A stretch of 64,000 nt of DNA, taken from positions 2,584,001 through 2,648,000 of the forward strand of contig NZ_CP115465.1 in the NCBI RefSeq assembly GCF_027912535.1. The letters run 5' to 3'. This document shows, piece after piece, positions 24,845 to 34,690 of the stretch. Source of the DNA: Brevundimonas sp. NIBR11. GTDB lineage: Bacteria; Pseudomonadota; Alphaproteobacteria; Caulobacterales; Caulobacteraceae. Position 1 is the stretch's first letter. Each line of letters opens with the position of its first letter. The translations under genes and the position numbers were made by a program. Under the pieces are notes generated by a model. That model was not told where the DNA came from, made no database searches, and saw only the letters and a list, made by a program, of their open reading frames with translations.

Positions 24845-26077
24845 ATGACCAGGAACACCAAGCCGCTCTCCCTGCGCGTGCCGGAGCCCTCAGGGCGTCC
24901 CGGCGACACGCCTGATTTCAGTCACCTGAAACTCGACGTCGCGGGCGCCGTGGACCGGCCGCCGGTCGATGCGCGGCCCGTGCAGATGCTGGACCTGGCC
25001 TTCCGCCTGGTTCGCGTGCTGGACGATGAGGGCACCGCGGTCGGTCCGTGGAACCCGCGTTTGGACGCCGAAACCCTGAAGAAGGGTCTGAAGGCGATGA
25101 TCCTGACCCGCGCCTTCGACGATCGGATGCATCGCGCCCATCGCCAGGGCAAGACCAGCTTCTATATGAAATGCACCGGCGAGGAGGCGATCGCGGTCGC
25201 GCAGGGGATGATCCTGAGCCGCGAGGACATGGGCTTCCCCACCTATCGCCAGCAGGGGCTTCTGATCGCGCGCGGCTATCCGCTCGTCGAGATGATGAAC
25301 CAGATCTATTCCAACGCCTCGGACCCGATCAAAGGCCGCCAGCTGCCGATCATGTATTCGGCCAAGGACTATGGCTTCTTCACCATCTCGGGGAACCTCG
25401 GCACCCAGGTGCCGCAGGCCGTCGGCTGGGCCATGGCCTCGGCCTACAAGGGTGACGACAAGATCGCCATCAGCTGGATCGGCGACGGCGCCACGGCGGA
25501 AGGCGACTTCCACAACGCGCTTACCTTCGCCGCCGTCTATCGCGCGCCGGTGATCCTGAACGTCGTCAACAACCAGTGGGCCATCTCGTCCTTCCAGGGC
25601 ATCGCCGGCGGGATGGAGACGACCTTCGCCTCCAAGGCCATCGGCTACGGCCTCCCGGCCCTGCGCGTCGATGGCAACGACTTCCTGGCCGTCTGGGCCG
25701 CGACCCAGTGGGCCGAGGAGCGCGCCCGCTCGAACCAGGGCGCCACGGTGATCGAGCTCTTCACCTATCGCGGCGCCCCGCACTCCACCTCCGACGACCC
25801 CAGCCGCTACCGCCCCGGCGACGAGCACGAGAAATGGCCGCTGGGCGACCCGATCGTCCGCCTGAAGCAGCACCTGATCGCGCTCGGCGAATGGTCGGAC
25901 GAACAGCAGGCGGAAGCCGAGGCTGACGCCGTCGAACAGGTCCGCGCCGCCGGCAAGGCGTCCGAGGCCATCGGCACCCTCGGCCAGTCGCGCCCCTCGG
26001 TGAAGACCATGTTCGAGGACGTCTTCGCCACCGACGACTGGCGCCTGACCGAACAGCGCCGCGAAGTGGGAGTCTGA
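24845..26077 (+). CDS. bkdA1: Branched-chain 2-oxoacid dehydrogenase E1 alpha
   Basis: Thiamine-diphosphate-dependent E1 alpha subunit (410 residues) that decarboxylates 2-oxoisovalerate and related keto acids from Val, Leu and Ile. The ThDP motif is GDGATAEGDFHNAL to NVVNNQ (G213 to N243). RQGKTSFYMKCTGEEA and PTYRQQGLLIARGYPL are typical of the BCKDH branch, and the serine loop is in APHSTSDDPSRYRP. It is the first gene of a complete four-gene bkd operon and lies divergent from bkdR. Confidence 0.96.
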   Translation: MTRNTKPLSLRVPEPSGRPGDTPDFSHLKLDVAGAVDRPPVDARPVQMLDLAFRLVRVLDDEGTAVGPWNPRLDAETLKKGLKAMILTRAFDDRMHRAHRQGKTSFYMKCTGEEAIAVAQGMILSREDMGFPTYRQQGLLIARGYPLVEMMNQIYSNASDPIKGRQLPIMYSAKDYGFFTISGNLGTQVPQAVGWAMASAYKGDDKIAISWIGDGATAEGDFHNALTFAAVYRAPVILNVVNNQWAISSFQGIAGGMETTFASKAIGYGLPALRVDGNDFLAVWAATQWAEERARSNQGATVIELFTYRGAPHSTSDDPSRYRPGDEHEKWPLGDPIVRLKQHLIALGEWSDEQQAEAEADAVEQVRAAGKASEAIGTLGQSRPSVKTMFEDVFATDDWRLTEQRREVGV

Positions 26078-26081
26078 CCCG

Positions 26082-27206
26082 ATGACCGAACAGACTTTCA
26101 CCGACGCCGACCGCGCCGACGGCATCGAACCCGACATGGTCGATCAGACCCACGCCCCGGCCTCGGAAGCGCCCGAGGCTCCGGCCGTCGCGCCGATGAA
26201 CATGATCCAGGCGCTGAACTCCGCCATCGACGTCAAGATGGCCGAGGATCCCAACGTCCTCTCCTTCGGCGAGGACGCCGGCTATTTCGGCGGCGTGTTC
26301 CGCGTCACTGACAAGCTGCAGGAAAAGCACGGCCTGACCCGCAGCTTTGACGCGCCGATCTCAGAATGCGGCATCGTCGCCGCCGCCATCGGCATGGGCG
26401 CCTACGGCATCCGTCCGGTCGTGGAGATCCAGTTCGCCGACTACATCTATCCGGCCTACGACCAGATCGTCAGTGAAGCGGCCAAGATGCGCTATCGCTC
26501 GGGCGGTCAGTTCACCTCGCCGATCACGATCCGCAGCCCCTACGGCGGCGGCATCTTCGGCGGCCAGACCCACTCCCAGTCGCCCGAAGCCCTCTTCACC
26601 CATATCGCGGGTCTGAAGGTCGTCATTCCGTCCAACCCCTATGACGCCAAAGGCCTGCTGACCGCGGCCATCGAGGACGACGATCCGGTCGTCTTCTTCG
26701 AACCGAAACGCCTCTACAACGGCCCTTTCGACGGCTGGCACCAGAACCCGGTCTCGCCCTGGAAGACCCAGGAGCTGGCCCAGGTCCCGACCGGCAAATA
26801 TTCGATTCCTCTGGGCAAGGCGCGGGTCATGCGCGAGGGCAATGACGTTACCGTCCTGGCCTACGGCTCCATGGTCTGGGTGTCGCTGGCCGGCGCCGAC
26901 CACGCGGGCGTGGACGCCGAGGTCATCGACCTGCGCTCGCTCGTGCCGCTCGACATCGAGACCATCGAGGCCTCGGTGAAGAAGACTGGGCGCTGCGTCA
27001 TCGTGCACGAGGCACCGAAGACGTCCGGGTACGGAGGAGAGCTCAGCGCCCTGGTCCAGGAACGCTGCTTCTACCATCTAGAAGCGCCGGTCACCCGCGT
27101 CGCCGGGTGGGATACGCCGTATCCGCACGCCTTCGAGTGGGAATACTTCCCCGGCCCGCAACGGGTTTCCGACGCGCTGAAGTCCGTCATGGCGGGAGGC
27201 CGGTAA
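26082..27206 (+). CDS. bkdA2: Branched-chain 2-oxoacid dehydrogenase E1 beta
   Basis: E1 beta subunit (374 residues) that pairs with the alpha subunit and contributes to the thiamine site and E2 binding. Family marks are NVLSFGEDAGYFGGVFRVT, FDAPISECGIVAAAIG, PVVEIQFADYIYPAYDQIV and PYGGGIFGGQTHSQSPEA. An acidic Ala/Pro-rich N-terminal extension of about 38 residues precedes the conserved MNMIQALNSA. The upstream ATG at 26082 has GGGAG nine bases away while the internal Met codons lack a site, so the extension appears real. The stop overlaps the bkdB start by one base. Confidence 0.95.
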   Translation: MTEQTFTDADRADGIEPDMVDQTHAPASEAPEAPAVAPMNMIQALNSAIDVKMAEDPNVLSFGEDAGYFGGVFRVTDKLQEKHGLTRSFDAPISECGIVAAAIGMGAYGIRPVVEIQFADYIYPAYDQIVSEAAKMRYRSGGQFTSPITIRSPYGGGIFGGQTHSQSPEALFTHIAGLKVVIPSNPYDAKGLLTAAIEDDDPVVFFEPKRLYNGPFDGWHQNPVSPWKTQELAQVPTGKYSIPLGKARVMREGNDVTVLAYGSMVWVSLAGADHAGVDAEVIDLRSLVPLDIETIEASVKKTGRCVIVHEAPKTSGYGGELSALVQERCFYHLEAPVTRVAGWDTPYPHAFEWEYFPGPQRVSDALKSVMAGGR

Positions 27207-28858
27207 TGGGACGCTATGTCTTCAAACTGCCCGACGTGGGTGAAGGCACCGCCGAGGCCGAGCTCGTCGGCTGGCACGTCAAGGTGGGCGACACGGTCTC
27301 GGAAGATCAGCTTCTGGCCGACGTCATGACCGACAAGGCGACCGTCGAACTGACGTCGCCCGTCAGCGGCGTGGTCACTGCCCTGCACGGCGAACCCGGC
27401 GTCATGTCGCCGGTCGGCGGCCCATTGGTGGAATTCGAGATCGAGGGCGCGGGCAACGCCTCCGCCGAACCCGAGCCCGCCCCGGTCGCCGAACCGGAAC
27501 TTGAAGCCGCCCCCGCTCTGGAAGCCCCCGAGGTCGAAGACGTCATCGAGGCCGCTCCGACGGCGACCGCCGCCGGCAACTACGTCTTCAAACTGCCCGA
27601 CGTCGGCGAAGGCACGGCCGAGGCCGAACTGGTCGCCTGGCACGTCGCGGTCGGCGACATGGTGGAGGAGGATCAACTCCTGGCCGAGGTCATGACCGAC
27701 AAGGCCACCGTCGAACTGACCTCGCCGGTCTCCGGTCGTGTCGCGGCCCTCTACGGCGAAGTGGGCAAGGCCTCGGCCGTCGGTGGCGCCCTGGTCGGCT
27801 TCGACGTTGAAGGCGCCGGCAATATGGCCGCTGCGCCGAAGCCTGCCCCAGTCCCCGCCCCGGCTCCAGCCCCGGCCGCCGCTCCCGCGCCGAAGGTCGA
27901 AGCGCCCAAGGCCAAGCCGGCGCCGGCCGCCGAAGCCGCGCCCGTCGCCCGCAAGGCCCAGACGCCCGGCGTTCGTCCTCTGGCCTCCCCGGCGGTGCGC
28001 AAGCGCGCCCGCGAACTGGGTCTGGAACTGCAGTTCGTGCCCGGCTCGGGCCCGGCCGGTCGCATCGAGCACGGCGACCTGGACGCCTTCGTCGCTCATG
28101 GCGCGCGCGGACCTTCCGAACACGGAGCATCGCCCCTTTCGACCTACGCCAAGGCCGAAGGCACGACGGAAGTCCGCATCATCGGCCTGCGCCGCAAGAT
28201 CGCGGAGAAGATGGCCGAGAGCGTCCGGCGCATCCCGCACATCACCTATGTCGAAGAGATCGACATGACGGCGCTGGAGGAGCTGCGCGCCCATCTGAAC
28301 GCCCAGGCGAAACAGACCGGCAAGCCCAAGCTCAACGTCCTGCCCTTCATCGCCCGCGCCATCGTCGTGGCCCTGCGCGGACAGCCGCAGATCAACGCGA
28401 CCTATGACGACGAGGGCGGCGTCCTGACCCAGCACGCCGCCGTCCATCTGGGCATCGCCGCCCAGACGCCGAACGGCCTGATGGTGCCGGTCGTCCGCCA
28501 CGCCGAAGCGCGCGATCCCTACGACACCGCGACCGAGATCGCCCGCGTCTCCGGCGCGGCCAAGGACGGTTCGGCCAAGCGCGAGGAGCTGTCCGGCTCG
28601 ACCATCACCATCACCTCCCTGGGCACCCTCGGCGGCGTCGTCCACACCCCGATCATCAATCACCCCGAGGTCGCCATCGTCGGCCCCAACAAGATCGAGG
28701 AGCGGGTCGTGGTGCGGAACGGCCAGATGGTGGTCCGCAAGATGATGAACCTGTCGTCCAGCTTCGATCACCGCATCGTCGACGGCCACGACGCCGCCGT
28801 CTTCGTGCAGCGGATCAAGGGACTGCTCGAGCATCCCGCCACCCTATGGATGGGCTGA
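27206..28858 (+). CDS. bkdB: Branched-chain 2-oxoacid dehydrogenase E2 with two lipoyl domains
   Basis: Dihydrolipoyl acyltransferase core (550 residues). There are two near-identical lipoyl domains, about residues 3-77 (lipoyl K44) and 125-199 (K166), both with [16 protein letters not shown]. Each is followed by an Ala/Pro/Glu linker. A peripheral-subunit-binding domain ([19 protein letters not shown], about 257-297) and the catalytic domain follow. The active-site motif is DHRIVDG with H522. Most BCKDH E2 subunits have a single lipoyl domain, so the duplication is notable. It begins in a TAATG overlap with bkdA2. Confidence 0.95.
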   Translation: MGRYVFKLPDVGEGTAEAELVGWHVKVGDTVSEDQLLADVMTDKATVELTSPVSGVVTALHGEPGVMSPVGGPLVEFEIEGAGNASAEPEPAPVAEPELEAAPALEAPEVEDVIEAAPTATAAGNYVFKLPDVGEGTAEAELVAWHVAVGDMVEEDQLLAEVMTDKATVELTSPVSGRVAALYGEVGKASAVGGALVGFDVEGAGNMAAAPKPAPVPAPAPAPAAAPAPKVEAPKAKPAPAAEAAPVARKAQTPGVRPLASPAVRKRARELGLELQFVPGSGPAGRIEHGDLDAFVAHGARGPSEHGASPLSTYAKAEGTTEVRIIGLRRKIAEKMAESVRRIPHITYVEEIDMTALEELRAHLNAQAKQTGKPKLNVLPFIARAIVVALRGQPQINATYDDEGGVLTQHAAVHLGIAAQTPNGLMVPVVRHAEARDPYDTATEIARVSGAAKDGSAKREELSGSTITITSLGTLGGVVHTPIINHPEVAIVGPNKIEERVVVRNGQMVVRKMMNLSSSFDHRIVDGHDAAVFVQRIKGLLEHPATLWMG

Positions 28859-28859
28859 G

Positions 28860-30254
28860 ATGCAGCAGATCAAGACCAAAGTCCTCATCATCGGCGCCGG
28901 CACTGGCGGCTACGTCGCCGGCATTCGTTGCGGCCAGCTGGGGCTGGACACCGTGCTCGTTGACGGCTCCGACGGTCTCGGCGGCACCTGCCTGAACGTC
29001 GGCTGCATTCCATCGAAGGCCATCATCCACGCAGCGTCGAAGTTCGAGACCGTGTCCAAGGCCGCCGGCGACGGTACTCTGGGCATAACGGCGTCCGAAC
29101 CGGCGATCGACCTGTCAAAGACCGTCGCGTGGAAGGACGGCATCGTCCGTAAGCTAAACGGCGGCGTCGCGGCCCTGCTGAAGAAGGCCAAGGTCAAGGT
29201 CATCAAGGGCTGGGCGACCTTCCAGGACGCCAAGACCTGCCGCGTGGAGAGCGCCGACGGCCCCATCACGATCAGCGCCGAACACGTCATCTTGGCCACG
29301 GGATCCGAGCCTGTGGAACTGCCCTTCCTGCCGTTTGGCGGCGACGTCATCTCCTCGACCGAGGCCCTGTCGCTGGACGCCGTGCCGGGCAAGCTGGTCG
29401 TCGTCGGCGGCGGCTATATCGGGCTGGAGCTGGGCATCGCCTATCGCAAACTGGGCGCCCAGGTCGCCATCGTCGAGATGGCCGAGCGCATCCTGCCTCT
29501 CTACGACAAGGCCCTGACCGACCCGGTCGCCAAATGGCTGACCGACCACGGCGTGGAGCTGCACCTCGGCGCCCGCGCGGGCGGGTTCGGGGACGGCAAA
29601 CTGTCGATCACGACCAAGGACGGCGAGCCGCTGCAACTGGACGCCGACAAGGTCCTGGTCACCGTGGGCCGTCGTCCGCGCACCCAGGGCTGGGGTCTGG
29701 AGAACATGGGCGTGGCCATGGCCGGGCCGTTCGTGAAGGTCGACGACCGCTGCGCCACCTCGATGAAGAATGTCTGGGCGGTCGGCGACCTGACCGGCGA
29801 ACCCATGCTGGCCCACAAGGGCTCGGCGCAGGGAGAGGTCGTAGCCGAGATCATCGCCGGTCACGACAGGCGATTCGACCCCGTCACCATCGCCGCCGTC
29901 TGTTTCACCGAGCCGGAGATCGTCTCGGCCGGCCTTGGCCCGCTCGATGTTTCGGGCCGTGACGACGTCATCACCGCCGTCTTCCCCCTCGCCGCCATCG
30001 GCCGCGCCCTGGCCATCGAGGCGGGCGAGGACGGCGGCTTCGTCCGCGTGCTGGCGTCCAAGACCGATCACCGGATCCTGGGCGTCCAGGCCGTGGGCCA
30101 GCACGTCGCCGAACTGTCCAACAGCTTCGCCCAGATGCTGGAGATGGGGGCGGTGCTGGAGGACGTCGCGGGGGTCATCCACGTTCACCCGACCCTGGGC
30201 GAGGCCTTCCATGAGGCCAGCCTGCGCGCCCTCGGCCACGCGATCCACATCTGA
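28860..30254 (+). CDS. lpd: Dihydrolipoyl dehydrogenase (E3)
   Basis: Flavoprotein (464 residues) that re-oxidises the lipoyl groups of the BCKDH E2 with NAD. The FAD-binding [20 protein letters not shown] and the redox disulfide [13 protein letters not shown] open the protein. The NAD-binding [16 protein letters not shown] lies near residue 180, and the C-terminal dimer interface ends in [14 protein letters not shown] with the catalytic His-Glu. It starts one base after bkdB and is the last gene of the operon, so it is probably dedicated to BCKDH. A repeat hairpin follows. Confidence 0.96.
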   Translation: MQQIKTKVLIIGAGTGGYVAGIRCGQLGLDTVLVDGSDGLGGTCLNVGCIPSKAIIHAASKFETVSKAAGDGTLGITASEPAIDLSKTVAWKDGIVRKLNGGVAALLKKAKVKVIKGWATFQDAKTCRVESADGPITISAEHVILATGSEPVELPFLPFGGDVISSTEALSLDAVPGKLVVVGGGYIGLELGIAYRKLGAQVAIVEMAERILPLYDKALTDPVAKWLTDHGVELHLGARAGGFGDGKLSITTKDGEPLQLDADKVLVTVGRRPRTQGWGLENMGVAMAGPFVKVDDRCATSMKNVWAVGDLTGEPMLAHKGSAQGEVVAEIIAGHDRRFDPVTIAAVCFTEPEIVSAGLGPLDVSGRDDVITAVFPLAAIGRALAIEAGEDGGFVRVLASKTDHRILGVQAVGQHVAELSNSFAQMLEMGAVLEDVAGVIHVHPTLGEAFHEASLRALGHAIHI

Positions 30255-30263
30255 CCCCAGGAA

Positions 30264-30285
30264 CCCTCTCCCTTGCGGGAGAGGG
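30264..30285. repeat. CCCTCTCCC/GGGAGAGGG hairpin between convergent genes
   Basis: Perfect 9-bp arms with a TTGC loop lie ten bases after the lpd stop and just before the stop of the convergent sugar dehydrogenase. It belongs to the same family as the hairpin at 8216 and may terminate both transcripts. Confidence 0.75.
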
Positions 30286-30286
30286 G

Positions 30287-31519
30287 CTATTCAGCCTTCG
30301 CCAGCCGCACCAGTTTGCCGTCTTCCTCGTCGGTGATCACCCACACCGCCCCGTCGCTCGCCACGGCCACGTCGCGGATCCGCTCGCCCAGCCCGGTCAG
30401 CAGCCGCTCCTCGCCGACTACCCGATCGCCCTCCAGCACCAGCCGCGTCAGCGACTTTCCGGCCAGACCGCCGATCAGCAGATTGCCCTCCCAGCCTGGG
30501 AACATGGTGCCCGAATAAAAGGTCTGGCCGCCCGGCGCGATCACCGGATCCCAGTAGTAGACCGGTTGTTCCAGCCCCTCGCGCGCCGTGATCCCCTCGT
30601 TGATCGGTCCGCCCCGATATTCGATGCCATAGGCGATGATCGGCCAGCCGTAGTTCTTGCCGGCCTGCGGCCGGTTGAGCTCGTCGCCGCCGCGTGTTCC
30701 GTGTTCGATGGTCCAGACCGCGCCCGTGCCCGGCTGCACCGCGACGCCCTGCACATTGCGGTGGCCCAGGGACCAGATTTCCGGCCGTGCCCCGGCCTGG
30801 CCGACGAAGGGGTTGTCTTGGGGCACGCTGCCGTCGGCGTTGATGCGGATCACCTTGCCCATGTGCGAGCCCAGATCCTGGGCCTGCGGCCGCATCGGCG
30901 CATCGGAGCGTTCGCCGAGCGTGATGAACAGATGCCCGGCCGGATCGAAGGCCAGCGAAGAGCCGAAATGCTTGTCGCCGTCATAGGTCGGCATGGCCCG
31001 GAAGATCACCCGCACGTCCGACACCCGCGACCCGTCCTCCGACAGGACGCCGCGCGCTACGGCCGTCGCGTTGCCGCCCTCGCGCGGCTCGGCATAACTC
31101 CAGAAGATGGTGCGATCGGTGGCGAAGCCCGGCGACAGGATCACATCCAGCAGCCCTCCCTGACCTCGCGCATCGACGGCGGGCAGGCCGGCGATCGGCT
31201 CGCCCAGCGTTCCCGTGGCGCTGACGATCCGCATCCGCCCCGGCCGCTCGGTGACCAGCCAGTTCCCGTCGGGCAGCAGGGCCAGACCCCACGGATGGAC
31301 CAGTCCCGAGGCCACCACCGAATGCGTCAGGGTCCCTTCCGTCGTCACGCCCGGCGCGCGGGTCTGGCCGGGGAAGGCCGGCGTCTGATTGGCGCCGTTG
31401 GCCTCGCGCGTCTCGACGGAGGCTGCCGATCCCGGCGCATCCTGCGGTTCTCCATTGGCTCCGCAGGCGGCGGCCAGAAAGAGCAGAGACGTGGTGGCGG
31501 CGAAAAGCATCGGGCGCAT
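30287..31519 (-). CDS. PQQ-dependent sugar dehydrogenase lipoprotein
   Basis: A 410-residue six-bladed beta-propeller of the glucose/sorbosone dehydrogenase (YliI/Asd-like) family, likely using pyrroloquinoline quinone. HPWGLALLPDGNWLVTERPGRMRI, GLLDVILSPGFATDRTIFWSY and GSSLAFDPAGHLFITLGERS are typical blade repeats. EHGTRGGDELNRPQAGKNYGWP is also family-typical. The signal peptide ends in a lipobox, AAAC with C19, so the mature protein is membrane-anchored in the periplasm. I chose ATG 31519 because it opens this signal peptide. No PQQ biosynthesis genes are in the window, so cofactor supply is unknown. Confidence 0.9.
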   Translation of the reverse strand: MRPMLFAATTSLLFLAAACGANGEPQDAPGSAASVETREANGANQTPAFPGQTRAPGVTTEGTLTHSVVASGLVHPWGLALLPDGNWLVTERPGRMRIVSATGTLGEPIAGLPAVDARGQGGLLDVILSPGFATDRTIFWSYAEPREGGNATAVARGVLSEDGSRVSDVRVIFRAMPTYDGDKHFGSSLAFDPAGHLFITLGERSDAPMRPQAQDLGSHMGKVIRINADGSVPQDNPFVGQAGARPEIWSLGHRNVQGVAVQPGTGAVWTIEHGTRGGDELNRPQAGKNYGWPIIAYGIEYRGGPINEGITAREGLEQPVYYWDPVIAPGGQTFYSGTMFPGWEGNLLIGGLAGKSLTRLVLEGDRVVGEERLLTGLGERIRDVAVASDGAVWVITDEEDGKLVRLAKAE

Positions 31520-31714
31520 GGAAACTCCGGGAAAAACTGGGCGGCCAGCGCCATGGAACGGTCCGTAAGCTCGGCCGTTCCCGCGCCCGGCTCCACGCGA
31601 CAGCAGGTCGCAGATCACCTCGCACGTTCAAGCGACTTGAACCGGAGGGGCGGCGACTATATACGCACGCCTCTCGCGTCGTCCGGCCTTGGCCAGACGA
31701 TGGCCGATGCGCTG

Positions 31715-31791
31715 GGCTGGGTAGCTCAGATGGTTAGAGCGGTGGATTCATAACCCACAGGTCGGCGGTTCGATCCCGCCTCCAGCCACCA
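31715..31791 (+). tRNA. tRNA-Met (anticodon CAT), elongator type
   Basis: A 77-base cloverleaf with the 3' CCA encoded. The acceptor stem GGCTGGG pairs with TCCAGCC, the D arm is AGCTCAGATGGTTAGAGC, the anticodon loop is TTCATAA, and the T arm is GGCGG TTCGATC CCGCC. The first base pair is G-C, which excludes initiator tRNA with its mismatched C1-A72. An A-C mismatch closes the anticodon stem. A tRNA-Ile2 with lysidine-modified CAT is the other possibility, judged less likely. Confidence 0.95.
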
Positions 31792-31877
31792 GCGCATCCC
31801 CTGCCAGGTCCGGCTCCGCAACCCAATGTAACTCGCGGCGTTCACGGCCAAGGTTCAACCTTGTCCGGGAGCTTCCC

Positions 31878-32228
31878 ATGACCATCCGTATTCCGTCGCT
31901 GCTGGCCGCCTCCGCCATCGCCGCCCTCTCGCTGGGCGCCGTGGCCTGCACCCAGGCCGAACAGGAACAAACAGAAGCCAAAGCCGAGGTGGCCGGCGAC
32001 AAGGCCGAGGTCGCGGCCGGCGAAGCTGCCGACAAGGCGGGCGAGGTCGCGGCACAGGCCGGTGAAGTCCTCGAAGCCGGCGCGATGAAGGCGGCCCAAG
32101 CGGTCGAGACCGGCGCCGGCAACGTCGCCGATCATCTGGAGGCCAATCAGGCCGAGGCCGCCGCCGAAGGCAAGCCCGGCGCCGTCAACCCCTCCACCGA
32201 CCAACGCGTCCCCGCCCCGACGCACTAG
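31878..32228 (+). CDS. Ala/Glu-rich lipoprotein
   Basis: A 116-residue predicted lipoprotein. The signal peptide ends LSLGAVAC with C24 as the acylated residue. The mature part is a low-complexity Ala/Glu/Lys helix with irregular repeats (AEVAGDKAEVAAGEAADKAGEVAAQAGEV) that looks coiled-coil or amphipathic, ending in a Pro-rich tail. I do not recognise the family; the pattern resembles envelope stress or entericidin-like small lipoproteins. A CAAGGTT-C-AACCTTG palindrome at 31849-31863 lies 14 bases upstream. It is the first gene after the tRNA. Confidence 0.75.
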   Translation: MTIRIPSLLAASAIAALSLGAVACTQAEQEQTEAKAEVAGDKAEVAAGEAADKAGEVAAQAGEVLEAGAMKAAQAVETGAGNVADHLEANQAEAAAEGKPGAVNPSTDQRVPAPTH

Positions 32229-32380
32229 TCATCCATGTCCGAGCACCCTGGCCTTCGCTGGGGTGCAACGGTGATACAGGCCCGATTCATGTCGAGGATA
32301 AAAATCCATTCGACAGTCCGAACACGGCCCCGCCTGCCTCAGACGCCCGTGTCGACCGGACCGGATGGACGAACGGAGAT

Positions 32381-33013
32381 TTAGGTCGCGGCGGGTTCCG
32401 CCAGCACCGCGTCGATCAGCGCCCTGGCTTCTGCGCTGTTCCAGTCCGCCTCGCCGGCGAAGGCCGCACGGATTCGCCCCTGACGGTCCAGCAGGATCGT
32501 CTGGGGCATCTTGCCCTTGCCCGGAAACTCGAACGGCAGCTGGAATTTCGGGTCGCCGTAGAAGGGCAGTGGGTCGTGCACGTCCAGGAAGCTCCTCGCG
32601 TCCGCCACCTTGTCGTCGCCCGTATCGACATTGATCGGCAGCACCATCAGGTCGCCACCCGGATAGGCCGTGGCCAGCGCTGCGATCGTCGGCATCTCGG
32701 TCCGGCATGGCGAGCACCACATGGCCCATAGATTGACCAGCACCACCTTGCCCCGGAAGTCGGCGAAGCGGACATCGCCGCCCTCGCGATCCTTGAAGAT
32801 ATAGTCGGGCGCGGGGTCCAGCACTGCGGGGGTGTCCAGGGAAGCCAGCGATCCGACCGCGAAACGGCTCAGTTCGCTCTTTTCCGCCGCCGGGGGCGTC
32901 GCGGCTTTGAAAGGACCGGCTTGCATGGCGTATAGGGTCCCGACCGTTCCGCCGGCGACAACCGCCAGCGCGAGCGCTCCCCCGATCCAGACGCCCCTTT
33001 TCGAGCCGCTCAT
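32381..33013 (-). CDS. TlpA/ResA-like thioredoxin-family protein
   Basis: A 210-residue membrane-anchored periplasmic thiol-disulfide protein. An N-terminal helix ([22 protein letters not shown]) anchors a thioredoxin-like domain whose redox motif is WCSPC (C100, C103) in [20 protein letters not shown]. The cis-Pro region is [13 protein letters not shown]. It probably reduces cytochrome c or other periplasmic substrates, as TlpA and ResA do. Its ATG overlaps the ATG of divergent argH inside a single CATG, so there is no intergenic space on that side. The non-coding stretch 32229-32380 shows no clear element. Confidence 0.9.
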   Translation of the reverse strand: MSGSKRGVWIGGALALAVVAGGTVGTLYAMQAGPFKAATPPAAEKSELSRFAVGSLASLDTPAVLDPAPDYIFKDREGGDVRFADFRGKVVLVNLWAMWCSPCRTEMPTIAALATAYPGGDLMVLPINVDTGDDKVADARSFLDVHDPLPFYGDPKFQLPFEFPGKGKMPQTILLDRQGRIRAAFAGEADWNSAEARALIDAVLAEPAAT

Positions 33014-34436
33014 GTCCAACCCCCAAGACCCGGCGAAAGCCGGGCAGTCGCCGCAATCCGGCCAGACCCTATGGGGCGGACGCTTTTCCGCCAAGCCCGC
33101 CGACATCATGCAGGCGATCAACGTCTCCATCAGCGTCGACAAGCGCCTGTGGGCCCAGGATTTGGCGGGCTCGCGCGCCCATTGCCGCATGCTGATCGAC
33201 CGGGGCATCGTGAGGCCTGAGGACGGCGCCGCGATCCTGGGCGGGCTCGACGCCATCCAGTCCGAGATCGAAGCCGGGACCTTCCCCTTCCGCGACGAAT
33301 ACGAAGACATCCACCTGAACGTCGAGGCGCGGCTATCGGAGCTGATCGGCGAAGCCTCGGGTCGCCTGCACACCGCCCGCAGCCGCAACGATCAGGTCGC
33401 CTTAGACTTCCGCCTCTGGGTCCGCGACGCCTGCGACCGCTCGGTGCAGCAGTTGAAGGCCCTGCAACGAGCCCTGCTGGAGCGCGCGGAACAGCACGCC
33501 GGCGACCTGATGCCCGGCTTCACCCATCTGCAAACCGCCCAGCCGGTGACCCTTGGCCACCACCTGATGGCCTATGTCGAGATGGCCGGTCGCGACGCCG
33601 GGCGGTTCGTCGACGCCCGCGCCCGGATGAACGAGAGCCCGCTCGGCGCCGCCGCCCTGGCCGGGTCGCCCTTCCCCATTGACCGCCACGCGACGGCCGC
33701 CGCGCTCGGCTTCGACCGCCCCATGGCCAACTCGCTGGACTCAGTCTCCGACCGTGATTTCGCCTTGGAGACCCTGGCCGCCGCCTCGATCACGGCCGGA
33801 CACCTATCGCGTCTGGCCGAGGAGATCGTGGTCTGGATGACGCCCATGTTCGGCTTCGTGACCCTGCCCGACGACCTGACCACCGGCTCTTCGATCATGC
33901 CGCAAAAGCGCAACCCCGACGCCGCCGAACTGGTCCGCGCCAAGACCGGCCGGATCATTGGGTCGTTCGTCGCCCTGTCGACCGTGATGAAGGGCCTGCC
34001 GCTCGCCTATTCCAAGGACATGCAGGAGGACAAGCCGCCGGTCTTCGAGGCTATGGACGCGTTGGACCTGGCCCTGACAGCCATGACGGCCATGGCGTCC
34101 GCCTTCCGTCCGAACACGGAACGGATGGCCGAGGCGGCCTCTTGGGGCTTCTCCACCGCCACCGATCTCGCCGACTGGCTTGTGCGCGAGGCTGACCTTC
34201 CCTTCCGCCAGGCGCACCATGTCACGGGCGCGGCCGTCAAGCGCGCGGAACAGCTGGGCGTGGGCCTGGCGCAACTGCCGCTCGCCGAATTGCAGAGCCT
34301 GCATCCCGGCGTGACCGAAGCCGTTTACAAGGTGCTCACCCCTGAGGCTTCCTGCGCCAGCCGCCAGAGCTTCGGGGGGACCGCGCCGGAACAGGTTCGC
34401 GCGCGCATCGCCGAGTGGAAGACGCGTCTCGCGTGA
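33012..34436 (+). CDS. argH: Argininosuccinate lyase
   Basis: Cleaves argininosuccinate to arginine and fumarate, the last step of arginine synthesis. The 474-residue protein has LWGGRFS near the start, [17 protein letters not shown] and the fumarase-superfamily signature [12 protein letters not shown], with the catalytic serine in that flexible loop. The ATG at 33012 sits in the CATG shared with divergent tlpA and has only a weak ribosome site. Its promoter must lie within the tlpA coding region, or the mRNA is leaderless. It is followed by lptM and lysA on the same strand. Confidence 0.96.
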   Translation: MSNPQDPAKAGQSPQSGQTLWGGRFSAKPADIMQAINVSISVDKRLWAQDLAGSRAHCRMLIDRGIVRPEDGAAILGGLDAIQSEIEAGTFPFRDEYEDIHLNVEARLSELIGEASGRLHTARSRNDQVALDFRLWVRDACDRSVQQLKALQRALLERAEQHAGDLMPGFTHLQTAQPVTLGHHLMAYVEMAGRDAGRFVDARARMNESPLGAAALAGSPFPIDRHATAAALGFDRPMANSLDSVSDRDFALETLAAASITAGHLSRLAEEIVVWMTPMFGFVTLPDDLTTGSSIMPQKRNPDAAELVRAKTGRIIGSFVALSTVMKGLPLAYSKDMQEDKPPVFEAMDALDLALTAMTAMASAFRPNTERMAEAASWGFSTATDLADWLVREADLPFRQAHHVTGAAVKRAEQLGVGLAQLPLAELQSLHPGVTEAVYKVLTPEASCASRQSFGGTAPEQVRARIAEWKTRLA

Positions 34437-34447
34437 AGGACATCGTG

Positions 34448-34687
34448 ATGAAGAAACTGATCGCCGCCGGCGCCCTCGTTCTGATCGGCGTTTTCGCCGC
34501 CGCCTGCGGCCGCATGGCCGACCTCGAAGCCCCCGCCCCGCGCGAGACCGAGCGCGCCCCGCGCGACGCCCGCGCGCCCCACCTGCCCGATCCGGCCACC
34601 GTCAACCGCCCGTCCAGCCAGGTCCCGATCGACGGCGGCCCCGCCGACCTGATCGGCGGCACGGCCGCGGGCCGCGAGCCTCAATAA
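34448..34687 (+). CDS. lptM: LptM/YifL-like small lipoprotein
   Basis: A 79-residue lipoprotein between argH and lysA. MKKLIAAGALVLIGVFAAACG gives a signal peptide with acylated C20. The mature start CGRMADLEAPAP fits the LptM/YifL pattern, a CG followed by a short segment with Leu and Pro. LptM assists maturation of the LptD-LptE lipopolysaccharide translocon in E. coli. The tail is Pro/Arg-rich and disordered. AAGGA lies seven bases before the ATG. The argH-lipoprotein-lysA order, common in proteobacteria, supports the call, though the motif match is imperfect. Confidence 0.7.
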   Translation: MKKLIAAGALVLIGVFAAACGRMADLEAPAPRETERAPRDARAPHLPDPATVNRPSSQVPIDGGPADLIGGTAAGREPQ

Positions 34688-34690
34688 GCC

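Noticed and set aside
27071..28834. 587-codon minus-strand frame opposite bkdB
   Set aside because: Shadow of the E2 gene; the Gly-rich runs mirror Ala/Pro linkers of the real protein.
31715..31791. Attachment site or integrated element at the tRNA gene
   Set aside because: No duplicated tRNA 3' end and no integrase nearby; flanking genes look native.
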